This document shows positions 1-7,139 of a stretch of DNA of 24,728 nt, piece by piece (within the stretch, counting starts at the first letter, position 1; each line of letters begins with the position of its first letter). The notes below the pieces were generated by a model that saw only the letters and a list, made by a program, of their open reading frames with translations, made no database searches and was not told the DNA's origin. The stretch lies in the NCBI GenBank assembly GCA_051001995.1, contig JBPCMT010000064.1, positions 1 through 24,728 on the forward strand, in the 5' to 3' direction. Position numbers and translations under genes: made by a program. This stretch comes from CAWEHQ01 sp051001995. GTDB lineage: Bacteria; Actinomycetota; Thermoleophilia; Solirubrobacterales; Thermoleophilaceae.

Positions 1-896
1 AGACGGCGCGCCTGCTCGGCCTCGGTCGGCACGGCGAAGCGACCGGGCCGCGCGACGCGCCAACCGACCTCGGTGGGCCACAGCTGGGCCTCGCCGGCGC
101 CGTGGCGATCGAGGATCGCGCGCGCCCGCTCGAGGTAGCCGACCGACTGAGACACCGAGTTCGCGTAGGGGTGGATGGCCGCGGCGTCGAGCAGGCACGC
201 CCCGCCGCCGCGGAGCACGGAGGACAGGTAGCGCCCGCCGTCGTGGCGCCACGCGAGGCCCGCCGCGACGATGCGCGCCTGCGGATCGGCCGCCCGCAGC
301 GCTGCGCGACCCGTGGCGAGGACCCGGCGATACTCGACCGGGTCCGGACGACGCCCGCCCCAGAACGGCCGGTAGTTCGGCTCGTTCCAGACCTCCCATA
401 CCCGGATCGGGCGGTAGGGGAGCTCGGGATGCTCGCGCCAGAACTCGCCCTCGGCCCCGTAGCGGGACGCGAAGAAGCCGACCCGCGCCCGCCACTGCGC
501 GTACTCGGCGGGCGTGCGCGGCGGCTCGGGATTCTGGATCGTGCGCAGCCGCATGAGCACCGGGAGCAGGGTGACGTCGCGGATCGCCGCCTCGCGCACG
601 ATCCTGTCGTAGTGGCGCGTCGTGCGCCCGTCGCCGTCCCAGTCGACCCAGCTCGTGACCATGTTGAGGCGGTAGAGGGACGCTCCGCCTGCGCGGAGGA
701 GGTCGAGCCCGCCGGTGCTGATCCTGTTGTTCTCCCAGGCGGCGACGGCGTGGGCGGGGAGCTCGGGGGGTTGGGCTGCGCGCGCGCCGGCTTCCCCGTC
801 GGTTACGGCCGAGGACCCGCGCGGGTCCTGACCGAGGAGGACGAAAGCGAGCAACGCCCCCGTGGCGGTGAGGATGAGCAGAGCGAGGAAGCGCAC
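1..896 (-). CDS. Membrane-anchored glycoside hydrolase, TIM-barrel (GH5/GH39-like), 3' end outside window
   Basis: The minus strand is open from a GTG at 896 to the window edge (about 298 codons). Residues 2-22 are a hydrophobic signal or anchor segment, followed by a short Pro/Ala-rich linker. The rest looks like a clan-A (beta/alpha)8 glycosidase. VWEVWNEPN puts the likely acid/base Glu at residue 172, and WPTEVGW puts the likely nucleophile Glu near residue 286. The motif IHPYANS near 251 is also typical of these barrels. I infer that it acts outside the membrane on a beta-linked polysaccharide, perhaps trimming or releasing the polymer made by this locus. Substrate and exact GH family cannot be read from the sequence. 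The GTG start is the first plausible one before the hydrophobic segment, and no clear ribosome binding site precedes it. It has no same-strand partner gene nearby. Confidence 0.8.
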   Translation of the reverse strand, partial: MRFLALLILTATGALLAFVLLGQDPRGSSAVTDGEAGARAAQPPELPAHAVAAWENNRISTGGLDLLRAGGASLYRLNMVTSWVDWDGDGRTTRHYDRIVREAAIRDVTLLPVLMRLRTIQNPEPPRTPAEYAQWRARVGFFASRYGAEGEFWREHPELPYRPIRVWEVWNEPNYRPFWGGRRPDPVEYRRVLATGRAALRAADPQARIVAAGLAWRHDGGRYLSSVLRGGGACLLDAAAIHPYANSVSQSVGYLERARAILDRHGAGEAQLWPTEVGWRVARPGRFAVPTEAEQARR

Positions 897-943
897 GGTG
901 CGGGCGAGCGTAACCCGTGCTGAGCCTCGGTTGCCCTGCAGGG

Positions 944-1009
944 CGAACGTACGAGCGGGCCCTGGCGCACCGAGCGGCGCGTGGGGCGGCGAAGGGAGGG
1001 TGCCGGTAG
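944..1009 (+). pseudogene. Fragment of a GT4 glycosyltransferase C-terminus
   Basis: From 944 the plus strand reads a short peptide containing YERALAHRAARG and ends at a TAG (1007-1009). The intact GT4 gene at 5934-7112 (minus) ends with YERALAHRTARGSK. Over about 36 nt (950-985) the two DNA segments match at about 30 positions by eye. I read this as a relic of the 3' end of a paralogous glycosyltransferase. It lies back to back with a second relic on the opposite strand (1012-1113). It is too short to be functional, and chance similarity cannot be fully excluded for this piece alone. Confidence 0.5.
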
Positions 1010-1011
1010 GG

Positions 1012-1113
1012 CCTCGTCGACCGCCCCAACGCGCGTGGCGATCACCGGCACCCCCCAGGCCATCGCCTCCACGGATGTGGTGGTAGTGCCCTCCGAGTTG
1101 GGAATCGAGGTGC
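1012..1113 (-). pseudogene. Fragment of a GT4 glycosyltransferase donor-site region
   Basis: The minus strand encodes TSIPNSEGTTTTSVEAMAWG followed by VPVIATRVGAVDEA. This matches the E-x7-E donor-binding segment of the GT4 enzyme at 5934-7112 (TSVPNSEGTTTTAMEAMACG, then VPVVATRVGAVDEV). DNA identity with that gene is about 80% over roughly 100 bases by eye. No similarity continues on either side: the reading frame runs into unrelated sequence upstream, and downstream it meets the inverted C-terminal fragment at 944-1009. It is therefore a scrambled remnant of a duplicated or displaced glycosyltransferase gene, not a working gene. Confidence 0.8.
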
Positions 1114-1159
1114 GTCGCCCGCCCCGTTCGCGCCTCCGCCCGGTGCTTATACTTCTCTG

Positions 1160-2005
1160 ATGAGCGCCGCACCGCACAGATTGACCGAGACCGAAGGCAT
1201 CGACGCGTCGGCGTACCTCGATCTCCTCAAGCGGCATCTGCTCGGCCTCCACACTGACGTCTACGTGCGTGTCGAACGGCCGCGGCGAGTCTTGCGACTC
1301 CTAAAGCAGGCCGTCTCCACGGCCCCCGGCCGGCGCGAGATCGAGGTCGTGAAGCGGGCGGACCCGGCAGCGGTGGCCGAAGGGAGGTTTTGGCCGTTCG
1401 TGGGCGAGACCATGATCGGGCTCAAGCGCCTGGACAACCTTCAACGGTGCATGGAGGACGTCCTGGACACGGGCGTGCCCGGCGACTTCATCGAGACAGG
1501 GGTGTGGCGGGGTGGATCCGCCATCTTCATGCGCGCGGTGCTGAAGGCTCATGGCGTCACCGATCGCCGCGTCTGGGCCGCGGATTCCTTCGAGGGTCTG
1601 CCGCCTCCGAACCCCGAGAGTTACCCCGTGGATGCCGGTGACGAGCATCACACCATCGATACGTTGGCAGTATCCCTCGAGCGGGTACGTTCCAACTTCG
1701 CAAGCTACGGGCTGCTCGACGATCAGGTCCGCTTCCTGAAGGGGTGGTTCCGTGACACGCTGCCTACGACGAGCAACGAGCGCTGGGCTGTCGTAAGGCT
1801 TGACGGCGATCTCTACGAGTCGACGATGCAGGGTCTCGAGCACCTGTATCCGCGCCTCTCGGTCGGTGGTTATTTGATCGTCGATGACTACGGCGATCTA
1901 CTTTCGTGTCGCCGTGCGGTAGACGACTATCGCGCGGCTCACGGAGTCAACGAGCCGATCCAGGAAATCGATCACACCGGCATCTTTTGGCGGCGGGAGA
2001 GCTGA
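1160..2005 (+). CDS. TylF/MycF-family O-methyltransferase
   Basis: This 281-residue protein belongs to the TylF family (macrocin O-methyltransferase type). These are SAM- and Mg-dependent enzymes that methylate sugar hydroxyls, classically on macrolide deoxysugars. Visible motifs are the SAM-binding segment GDFIETGVWRGGS (108-120), the acidic segment ADSFEGLPPP (141-150), LDGDLYES (214-221) and VDDYG (241-245). The last two supply the metal-binding acidic residues in this family. The length fits the family. The ATG at 1160 is preceded by a GC-rich stretch without a strong ribosome binding site. In this context I infer that it O-methylates a sugar of the polysaccharide or its nucleotide-sugar precursor. 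It stands alone, flanked by relics of other genes: scrambled GT4 fragments upstream and a truncated vapC whose similarity stops at this gene's stop codon. This suggests that the gene arrived by recombination. Confidence 0.9.
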   Translation: MSAAPHRLTETEGIDASAYLDLLKRHLLGLHTDVYVRVERPRRVLRLLKQAVSTAPGRREIEVVKRADPAAVAEGRFWPFVGETMIGLKRLDNLQRCMEDVLDTGVPGDFIETGVWRGGSAIFMRAVLKAHGVTDRRVWAADSFEGLPPPNPESYPVDAGDEHHTIDTLAVSLERVRSNFASYGLLDDQVRFLKGWFRDTLPTTSNERWAVVRLDGDLYESTMQGLEHLYPRLSVGGYLIVDDYGDLLSCRRAVDDYRAAHGVNEPIQEIDHTGIFWRRES

Positions 2006-2267
2006 GCTTGGCGTAGGTCGGCCGACAGGTCGGGAAGGGCGCGGCGCTTGCTCGTCGATCTCGAGTCCCGCGAAGGCCTCGCAGACGCGTCCCAGCGTCG
2101 CCAGGTGCCGCGCGCGAGTCTCGCTGTTCGCCCGCCATGTGAACGAGAGCTACGGCTCGGCCAACGGTGATGAGCGAGACCGGGCCCTCTCCCTCGGACC
2201 GCTGGCTGAGCGGTCGCCCCTGCACCTCGGCGATGAACACCGAGGTGCCGAGGATCAGTCGCGTTGC
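2006..2267 (-). pseudogene. Decayed VapC-type PIN-domain toxin
   Basis: Directly after the antitoxin gene on the same strand, the sequence encodes TRLILGTSVFIAEVQGRPL, which resembles the N-terminus of VapC PIN-domain ribonucleases (normally RLILDTSVFIAE). The invariant catalytic Asp is Gly here. There is no start codon at the expected place (GCA/ACG instead). VSLITV..VALVHMA follows in the same frame. The frame then shifts near 2132 to give SETRARHLATLGRV, and shifts again near 2055 to give RALPDLSADLRQAQ. Similarity stops at the TylF stop codon, so the C-terminal third is missing. Start loss, active-site substitution, two frameshifts and truncation together mean that no toxin can be made. 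Confidence 0.75.
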
Positions 2268-2521
2268 AGGTCCTCGATCGTGTCCGGAAGTGCGCGCCGT
2301 AGCTCTTTGGCCAGCGCCGGATCCGCCTGCGCCCCGTCGATGATCGACCACGCGGCGTGGGCGGGAACCCACCTTGCTCGGCGCGGGAGGGGAATCAGCT
2401 CAGCGACCGGGCGCCGGTCGACCGTCACGCGCAGGCGCTCGCCTGCCTCGACGCGCCTCAACACCGCGCTGGTTTGGTTGCGCAGCTCGCGTACGGATAC
2501 GAGCTCGGACACGGTATTCAC
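2255..2521 (-). CDS. Phd/YefM-type antitoxin (VapB partner of a decayed VapC)
   Basis: This 88-residue protein starts with MNTVSELVSVRELRNQTS and continues VLRRVEAGERLRVTVDRRPVA, the typical DNA-binding fold of Phd/YefM antitoxins (roughly residues 1-55). The C-terminal part (56-88), ending in IEDLQRD, would be the toxin-neutralising tail. The frame is intact, with a GTG start at 2521. Its stop overlaps the remains of a VapC-type toxin gene in the usual antitoxin-then-toxin order, so this is half of a former type II toxin-antitoxin pair. It may still bind its own promoter, or it may protect against a related toxin elsewhere in the genome. Both roles are inference. It has no functional link to the polysaccharide genes. 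Confidence 0.85.
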   Translation of the reverse strand: MNTVSELVSVRELRNQTSAVLRRVEAGERLRVTVDRRPVAELIPLPRRARWVPAHAAWSIIDGAQADPALAKELRRALPDTIEDLQRD

Positions 2522-2566
2522 CGTAGTACAAGAGCTACGACTCTCCGCCCAGAGCTCGAGAGCGCC

Positions 2567-3502
2567 CTACGCCCGGAAGCTCTCCACCGTGCGCTCGATC
2601 CCCTCCTCGAGGCCTACCTCGGCAGCGAAGCCCATCCGCTCGCGCGCCCGAGAGACGTCGAGGTAGCGCGAGGGCTGCCCGTCAGGGCGGGAAGCGTCCC
2701 AGACGATCTCGCCCTCGAAGCCCGCAGACCGTCTGATGGTCTCGGCGAGGTCGCGGATCCGCGTCTCGGTCCCGGTCCCGAGGTTGATCGGCTCGGAGCC
2801 CTCCAGACGCTCGGCGCACAGGATCAGGGCGCGCGCCGCGTCGTCCACGTAGAGGAACTCGCGTGACGGAGCTCCGGAGCCCCACAGGGTGACGCGGTCC
2901 TCACCGCGCTCGGCCGCCTCGACGAACTTGCGCACCATGGCCGCGACCACGTGCGAGTCCTCGAGGTCGAAGTTGTCGTTCGGGCCGTAGAGGTTCGCGA
3001 TCACGGGCGCGCAGGAGTCGAACCCGTACTGGCGGCGGTAGGCGTCGGAGAGCACGAGCAGCATCTTCTTCGCGAGCCCGTAGGGAGCGTTCGACTCCTC
3101 CGGGTAGCCGCTCCACAGGTCGTCCTCCGAGAACGGCACCGGCGTGTGCTTGGGATAGGCGCAGACCGAGCAGGCCGCGACGAGCTTGCCCACGCCGGCC
3201 TGGCGCGACTGCTCGAACACGTTCGTGCCCATGGTGAGGTTGTCGTAGGCGAGCGGACCGGGATTGCGGCGGTTGAAGCCGATGCCTCCGACACGGGCGG
3301 CGAGGTGGAGCACGATCTCCTGCCCCTCGACGGCGGCGCGCGCCTGCTCGGCGGTGCGCAGGTCGTACTCGGCCGAGCGCACGACCCGTACCCGCGCGCC
3401 GAGCTCCTCGAGCTGGCTCACCACGGCTTGACCGAGAAACCCAGCGCCGCCCGTGACGCAGACCGCCCTGCCCTGCCAGAAGCGCGGGTCGGGGTAGGAC
3501 AT
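2567..3502 (-). CDS. fcl: GDP-L-fucose synthase (GDP-4-keto-6-deoxymannose 3,5-epimerase/4-reductase)
   Basis: A short-chain dehydrogenase/reductase of 311 residues that converts GDP-4-keto-6-deoxy-D-mannose to GDP-L-fucose with NADPH in the cytosol. The N-terminal nucleotide-binding motif TGGAGFLG is at 17-24. The catalytic Ser is in ACSVCAYPK (Ser112), with Tyr141 and Lys145 in PYGLAKK. The Ser-to-Tyr spacing of 29 matches E. coli GDP-fucose synthase. ANLYGPNDNFD and WGSGAPSREFLYVDDAA are further family signatures. I chose the ATG at 3502 because the open frame upstream has no homology and runs antisense to the next gene. It is the second step after the dehydratase encoded at 4846-5856, but a plus-strand glycosyltransferase separates the two. 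Sequence alone cannot exclude a close 6-deoxyhexose epimerase/reductase, but the match to Fcl is strong. Confidence 0.9.
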   Translation of the reverse strand: MSYPDPRFWQGRAVCVTGGAGFLGQAVVSQLEELGARVRVVRSAEYDLRTAEQARAAVEGQEIVLHLAARVGGIGFNRRNPGPLAYDNLTMGTNVFEQSRQAGVGKLVAACSVCAYPKHTPVPFSEDDLWSGYPEESNAPYGLAKKMLLVLSDAYRRQYGFDSCAPVIANLYGPNDNFDLEDSHVVAAMVRKFVEAAERGEDRVTLWGSGAPSREFLYVDDAARALILCAERLEGSEPINLGTGTETRIRDLAETIRRSAGFEGEIVWDASRPDGQPSRYLDVSRARERMGFAAEVGLEEGIERTVESFRA

Positions 3503-3593
3503 CAGCGGGTTGGGCGCTTGACGGGCGACGGCATGCCCCCGACGATACCGGCGGCCCACGCTCAACCCGATCCCGCGACCGGCCTCTGTCAGC

Positions 3594-4856
3594 ATGCGCC
3601 GCTCGGCCGTGGCGCGACCGCTGAAGATCCAACTCTGGAGCATCTACTACGACCCCGTGCCGACCGGCATCGGGCCGGTGAGCACGGTCTGGGCCCATGC
3701 CATGCGCGACCGCGGTCACGAGGTCGAGGTGGTCACCTCGCATCCGCACTACCCGGCCGCCGACTGGGGCAAGAGCCGGCGCCCGTACCGGGAGGAGCGC
3801 GACGGCATCCGCGTGCTGCGGCTGCCGCTCGCCGTGGGCCGTGGCACCGCCGCTCGGCGCCTCCTCCAGGAGCTGAGCTTCGCCGCCAGCCAGACGCTCG
3901 CCATCCCCGCCCTCGCGACTCCCGACGTCGTCGTCGCCGTGTCGCCGTCCTTTCCGGCCCTCGCGCCCGCGATGGCGAACGCGGCCGTGCGCCGGCGCCC
4001 GTGGGTCCTCTGGCTCCAGGACATCCTGCCCGAGGGCGCGGTGTCGACCGAGCTCGTCAAGCCCGGGCGGGTGCTCGCCACGGCACGGCAGCTCGAGCGC
4101 GCCGCCTACCGCTCCGCCGACCGCGTCGTCGTGATCTCGGAGGCCTTCGCCGACAATCTGAGAGCGAAGGGCGTGCCGAGGGACAAGATCGCGCGGATCT
4201 ACAACCCCTCCACGCGCCGGCCCTCGGCGTCGATCCCCCCTCCGCCGGGCTCGAACGACGCCGGCCCGCGAGTCCTGAGCATGGGGAACGTCGGGCTCTC
4301 CCAGGGACTGCCCGAGTACGTTCGCCGCTTCGAGGAGTCGACCGAGCTCGAGCGCCTGGGCGCGCGCCTCCTCATCGCCGGGCACGGCGTGGCGGCCGAT
4401 GAGGTCCGCGCGGCGATCCGCAGCGACCGGGTGGAGATGCTCGGCCTTGTCTCCGGCGCGAGGCTCGAGGAGGAGCTCCGCCTCGCCGCCCTCGGAGTGG
4501 TCACCCAGCGACCGGGTCTCCTTGAGTTCAACCTGCCGTCGAAGCTCATGAACTTCATGGCCTACGGGATCCCGGTGGTCGCCGCGGTCGAGCCCGCCTC
4601 CGAGGTGGCCAGGATCGTCGAGTCCTCCGGCGGCGGCTGGACGGTCGACAGCGCCGATCCCGAGCGTCTCCCGGAGCGGGTCGCCCAGGCGCTCGCCGAT
4701 GGCGCCGAGCGGGAGAGACGGGGAAGGGCGGCGGCGGCCTACGCCGGCGCCCACTTCGCCCCGCACGGCATGGCCGAGCGATTCGAGGAGCTCCTCTACG
4801 AGGTGGTTGCTCCGTCCTCCGCGGAGCGCCGGGCGGGCCGCGCGCTCACTCGCTGA
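3594..4856 (+). CDS. GT4 glycosyltransferase, WcaI-like
   Basis: This cytosolic GT-B fold glycosyltransferase of 420 residues resembles WcaI of colanic acid synthesis. The N-terminal acceptor domain opens with LWSIYYDPVPTGIGPV and EVVTSHPHYP. A middle segment, WVLWLQDILPEGA, is typical of the family. The C-terminal donor domain starts near VLSMGNVG and contains FNLPSKLMNFMAYGIPVV, the equivalent of the E-x7-E donor loop, although the first Glu is not obvious. It probably adds one sugar, possibly fucose given its position between the two GDP-fucose genes, to the lipid-linked repeat unit. That assignment is inference. It lies divergent from fcl (91 bp gap), and its last 11 bp overlap the 3' end of the convergent dehydratase gene. 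Confidence 0.88.
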   Translation: MRRSAVARPLKIQLWSIYYDPVPTGIGPVSTVWAHAMRDRGHEVEVVTSHPHYPAADWGKSRRPYREERDGIRVLRLPLAVGRGTAARRLLQELSFAASQTLAIPALATPDVVVAVSPSFPALAPAMANAAVRRRPWVLWLQDILPEGAVSTELVKPGRVLATARQLERAAYRSADRVVVISEAFADNLRAKGVPRDKIARIYNPSTRRPSASIPPPPGSNDAGPRVLSMGNVGLSQGLPEYVRRFEESTELERLGARLLIAGHGVAADEVRAAIRSDRVEMLGLVSGARLEEELRLAALGVVTQRPGLLEFNLPSKLMNFMAYGIPVVAAVEPASEVARIVESSGGGWTVDSADPERLPERVAQALADGAERERRGRAAAAYAGAHFAPHGMAERFEELLYEVVAPSSAERRAGRALTR

Positions 4857-5856
4857 GGCGCACCGCCCGACCGGAGAGCTGGTCGTCGAGGAGCTTGACG
4901 TCGGCGTCAACCATGAGCCGCACGAGCTCCTCGAAGGTGACCGTCGGCTCCCAGCCGAGACGCTCGCGCGCCTTGGCGGCGTCGCCGAGCAGCACGTCGA
5001 CCTCGGCCGGGCGGTAGTAGCGCTCGTCGATGCGCACGAACTCGTCGGGGTCGAGGTCGAGATGCTCGGAGGCGTGCGCGAGGAACTCGCGCACGGAGTG
5101 CGTCTCCCCGGTGGCGATCACGAAGTCCTCGGGCTCATTGGCTTGGAGGATGCGCCACATCGCGTCCGTGTAGTCGGGCGCGTAGCCCCAGTCGCGACAG
5201 GCGTCGAGGTTGCCGAGGTAGAGGTGCTCCTGGAGGCCGGCCTTGATGCGCGCGAGCGCGCGCGTGATCTTGCGCGTGACGAAGGTCTCGCCCCGGCGCG
5301 GAGACTCGTGGTTGAAGAGCACCCCGTTGGCGCAGAACATGCCGTAGCTCTCGCGGTAGTTGACCGCGAGCCAGAACGACATGACCTTGGCGCAGCCGTA
5401 GGGACTGCGAGGGTGGAAAGGTGTCGCCTCGGACTGGGGCGGCGGCGCGGCGCCGAACATCTCCGATGAGGAGGCTTGGTAGAAGCGCGTGTCGACGCCC
5501 GACTCGCGGATCGCCTCGAGCAGCCGCACCGTTCCCATGCCGGTGATGTCGGCCGTGTACTCGGGGATGTCGAAGGAGACGCGCACGTGGCTCTGGGCGC
5601 CGAGGTGGTAGATCTCGTCGGGCTGGAGCTCGTAGATCAGCTTGACCAGACGGCCCGCCTCCGAGAGGTCGCCGTGGTGGAGGAAGAGCCGCACGTCCTC
5701 CTCGTGCGGGTCGCGGTAGAGGTGGTCGATCCGGTCGGTGTTGAAGCTGGCCGAGCGGCGGACGAGGCCGTGCACCTCGTAGCCGCGATCGAGCAGCTGC
5801 TCGGCGAGGTAGGAGCCGTCCTGCCCGGTGATGCCGGTGACGAGGGCGCGGGGCAT
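4846..5856 (-). CDS. gmd: GDP-mannose 4,6-dehydratase
   Basis: A 336-residue extended SDR enzyme that converts GDP-D-mannose to GDP-4-keto-6-deoxy-D-mannose, the first step of GDP-L-fucose synthesis. TGITGQDGSYLAE (7-19) binds NADP. QASSSEMFG (127-135) carries the Ser/Thr-Glu pair, with Ser where E. coli Gmd has Thr. Tyr153 and Lys157 lie in SPYGCAK. FNHESPRRGETFVTRKI and CRDWGYAPDYTDAMW are near-diagnostic for this family. Length and start (ATG at 5856) are as expected. It works with fcl at 2567-3502 on the same strand. GDP-mannose must come from genes outside this window. Two palindromes lie in the 77-bp gap upstream. Confidence 0.95.
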   Translation of the reverse strand: MPRALVTGITGQDGSYLAEQLLDRGYEVHGLVRRSASFNTDRIDHLYRDPHEEDVRLFLHHGDLSEAGRLVKLIYELQPDEIYHLGAQSHVRVSFDIPEYTADITGMGTVRLLEAIRESGVDTRFYQASSSEMFGAAPPPQSEATPFHPRSPYGCAKVMSFWLAVNYRESYGMFCANGVLFNHESPRRGETFVTRKITRALARIKAGLQEHLYLGNLDACRDWGYAPDYTDAMWRILQANEPEDFVIATGETHSVREFLAHASEHLDLDPDEFVRIDERYYRPAEVDVLLGDAAKARERLGWEPTVTFEELVRLMVDADVKLLDDQLSGRAVRLSE

Positions 5857-5891
5857 GAGCGGCGGATGCTACCGGCGCTATCTCGGGTCGC

Positions 5892-5925
5892 GGGTGCGCA
5901 CCCAGTCCACGCGCGGGGTCCCCGC
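5892..5925. promoter_or_regulatory. Two adjacent palindromes upstream of gmd
   Basis: The gap between the GT4 stop (5934) and the gmd start (5856) contains the perfect 12-base palindrome GGGTGCGCACCC at 5892-5903. Nearby is the inverted repeat GCGGGG-T-CCCCGC at 5913-5925. Neither is followed by a T-run, so a classical intrinsic terminator is not supported. They could be an operator for gmd or a hairpin at the 3' end of the upstream transcript. Palindromes are common in GC-rich DNA, so functional meaning is uncertain. Confidence 0.3.
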
Positions 5926-5933
5926 TCTAGCTC

Positions 5934-7112
5934 CTACTTGCTCCCGCGCGCCGTCCTGTGCGCCAGTGCGCGCTCGTAGATCTCGAGCTGAAGCTCCACG
6001 GAGCGCGCGAGACCGAAGCGCTCCTCGACCCGCGTGCGGCCCGCCCGAGCCATCGCCGCTCGTGTGTCGGGGTTCTCGAGCAACCGAAGCGTGGCGCGCG
6101 CGATAGACGCAGGGTCGAGCGGAGGGACGAGCAACCCGGTCAGCTCGTCCTCGACGACCTCGTCGACGGCCCCGACGCGGGTGGCGACGACGGGCACCCC
6201 GCACGCCATCGCCTCCATCGCCGTCGTGGTCGTTCCCTCGGAGTTCGGAACCGACGTCACGAGCTTGACGTCAAGGGCCGGGAGAAGCGTCTCAGCGTCG
6301 AAGCGCGCCCCGGCGAAGAGCATGCGCTCTCCCAGACCAGCGTCGCCGATCTCAGCGTCGATCCGGGCCAGGTAGCGAGGGTTGTTGGCGTCGCGCTCAC
6401 CGATGATGAGGAACCAGGCGTCGGGTCGCGCACGCGCGACCGCCCCCGCCGCGCGCACGAAGTGCTCGATTCCCTTCTGGGGGTTCACGTTGGCCAGGGT
6501 CCCGACCAGCGGGGCGTCATGCGGAACGCCGAAGTGCTCGCGGGCCGTCCGGCGGCGATCCTCCGAGGGCACGAACCGTGTCGTGTCCACCGCCGGACGC
6601 GAGACCGCTGTCGGTACCCGGAGATGTCGCGCTCCCGGATGTAGACCGACGAGACCCTCCGCTCCGAACATGACCGCGTCGGCCAGCCGATCGACGGCTG
6701 GCATCATCGCCGCGCGCAGGAGCAGGGGAATCCGCGTATCGACGATCTGCCAAACGACCGCCGCACCCTCGGCGCGCGCGGCGAACACGCCCTGCGGGTT
6801 CACGAGGCCGCCGATGACCAGCAGGTCGATCTCGCTGTCGCGGATCAGCTGACGCAGAGCGCGGATGTCGGTCCGCAGGCCGCGAACGAAACCCAGATGG
6901 AACCTCGGGTCGAGGCGAGCGCGCAGTCGACGGAGGGGCATCTGCACCACCTCGAGCCCTGCGGCCCGCATTCGCTCGGGCGCGCTACCCGGCCCGTCCG
7001 GGAGCACGACCGTGGTCGAGACTCCATGCTCCCTCAGTATCGGCCCGAGCAGCGCGAGCCGATTATGTGGGCCACCGTAGATGGGGTAGTGGATGACGGC
7101 GAGCGTGTTCAC
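5934..7112 (-). CDS. GT4 family glycosyltransferase
   Basis: A 392-residue GT-B glycosyltransferase. The N-terminal domain begins NTLAVIHYPIYGGPHNRLA, where the Gly-Gly-x-x-x-Arg loop is typical of GT4 enzymes. The donor domain begins near residue 201 (PLVGTLANVNPQKGIEHFV) and carries the E-x7-E motif SEGTTTTAMEAMACG with Glu292 and Glu300. The C-terminal helix ends in YERALAHRTARGSK. I chose the GTG at 7112, immediately before the conserved N-terminus, because the longer open frame upstream is antisense to the next gene. It should transfer a hexose or deoxyhexose from a nucleotide sugar to the growing lipid-linked unit, with donor and acceptor unknown. Only 27 bp separate it from the divergent gene at 7140. 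Two inverted fragments of a close relative lie at 944-1113. Confidence 0.9.
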   Translation of the reverse strand: MNTLAVIHYPIYGGPHNRLALLGPILREHGVSTTVVLPDGPGSAPERMRAAGLEVVQMPLRRLRARLDPRFHLGFVRGLRTDIRALRQLIRDSEIDLLVIGGLVNPQGVFAARAEGAAVVWQIVDTRIPLLLRAAMMPAVDRLADAVMFGAEGLVGLHPGARHLRVPTAVSRPAVDTTRFVPSEDRRRTAREHFGVPHDAPLVGTLANVNPQKGIEHFVRAAGAVARARPDAWFLIIGERDANNPRYLARIDAEIGDAGLGERMLFAGARFDAETLLPALDVKLVTSVPNSEGTTTTAMEAMACGVPVVATRVGAVDEVVEDELTGLLVPPLDPASIARATLRLLENPDTRAAMARAGRTRVEERFGLARSVELQLEIYERALAHRTARGSK

Positions 7113-7139
7113 GATGGGTGAGAAACGCAGAGCCCGCAG

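Noticed and set aside
102..923. Long plus-strand open frame opposite the glycoside hydrolase
   Set aside because: Arg/Ala/Pro-rich translation with no motifs. The minus strand carries clear glycosidase motifs, so this is a shadow of GC-rich coding DNA.
2901..4910. 669-codon minus-strand open frame across the WcaI-like gene and fcl
   Set aside because: Low-complexity Arg/Gly/His translation antisense or out of frame to two well-supported genes.
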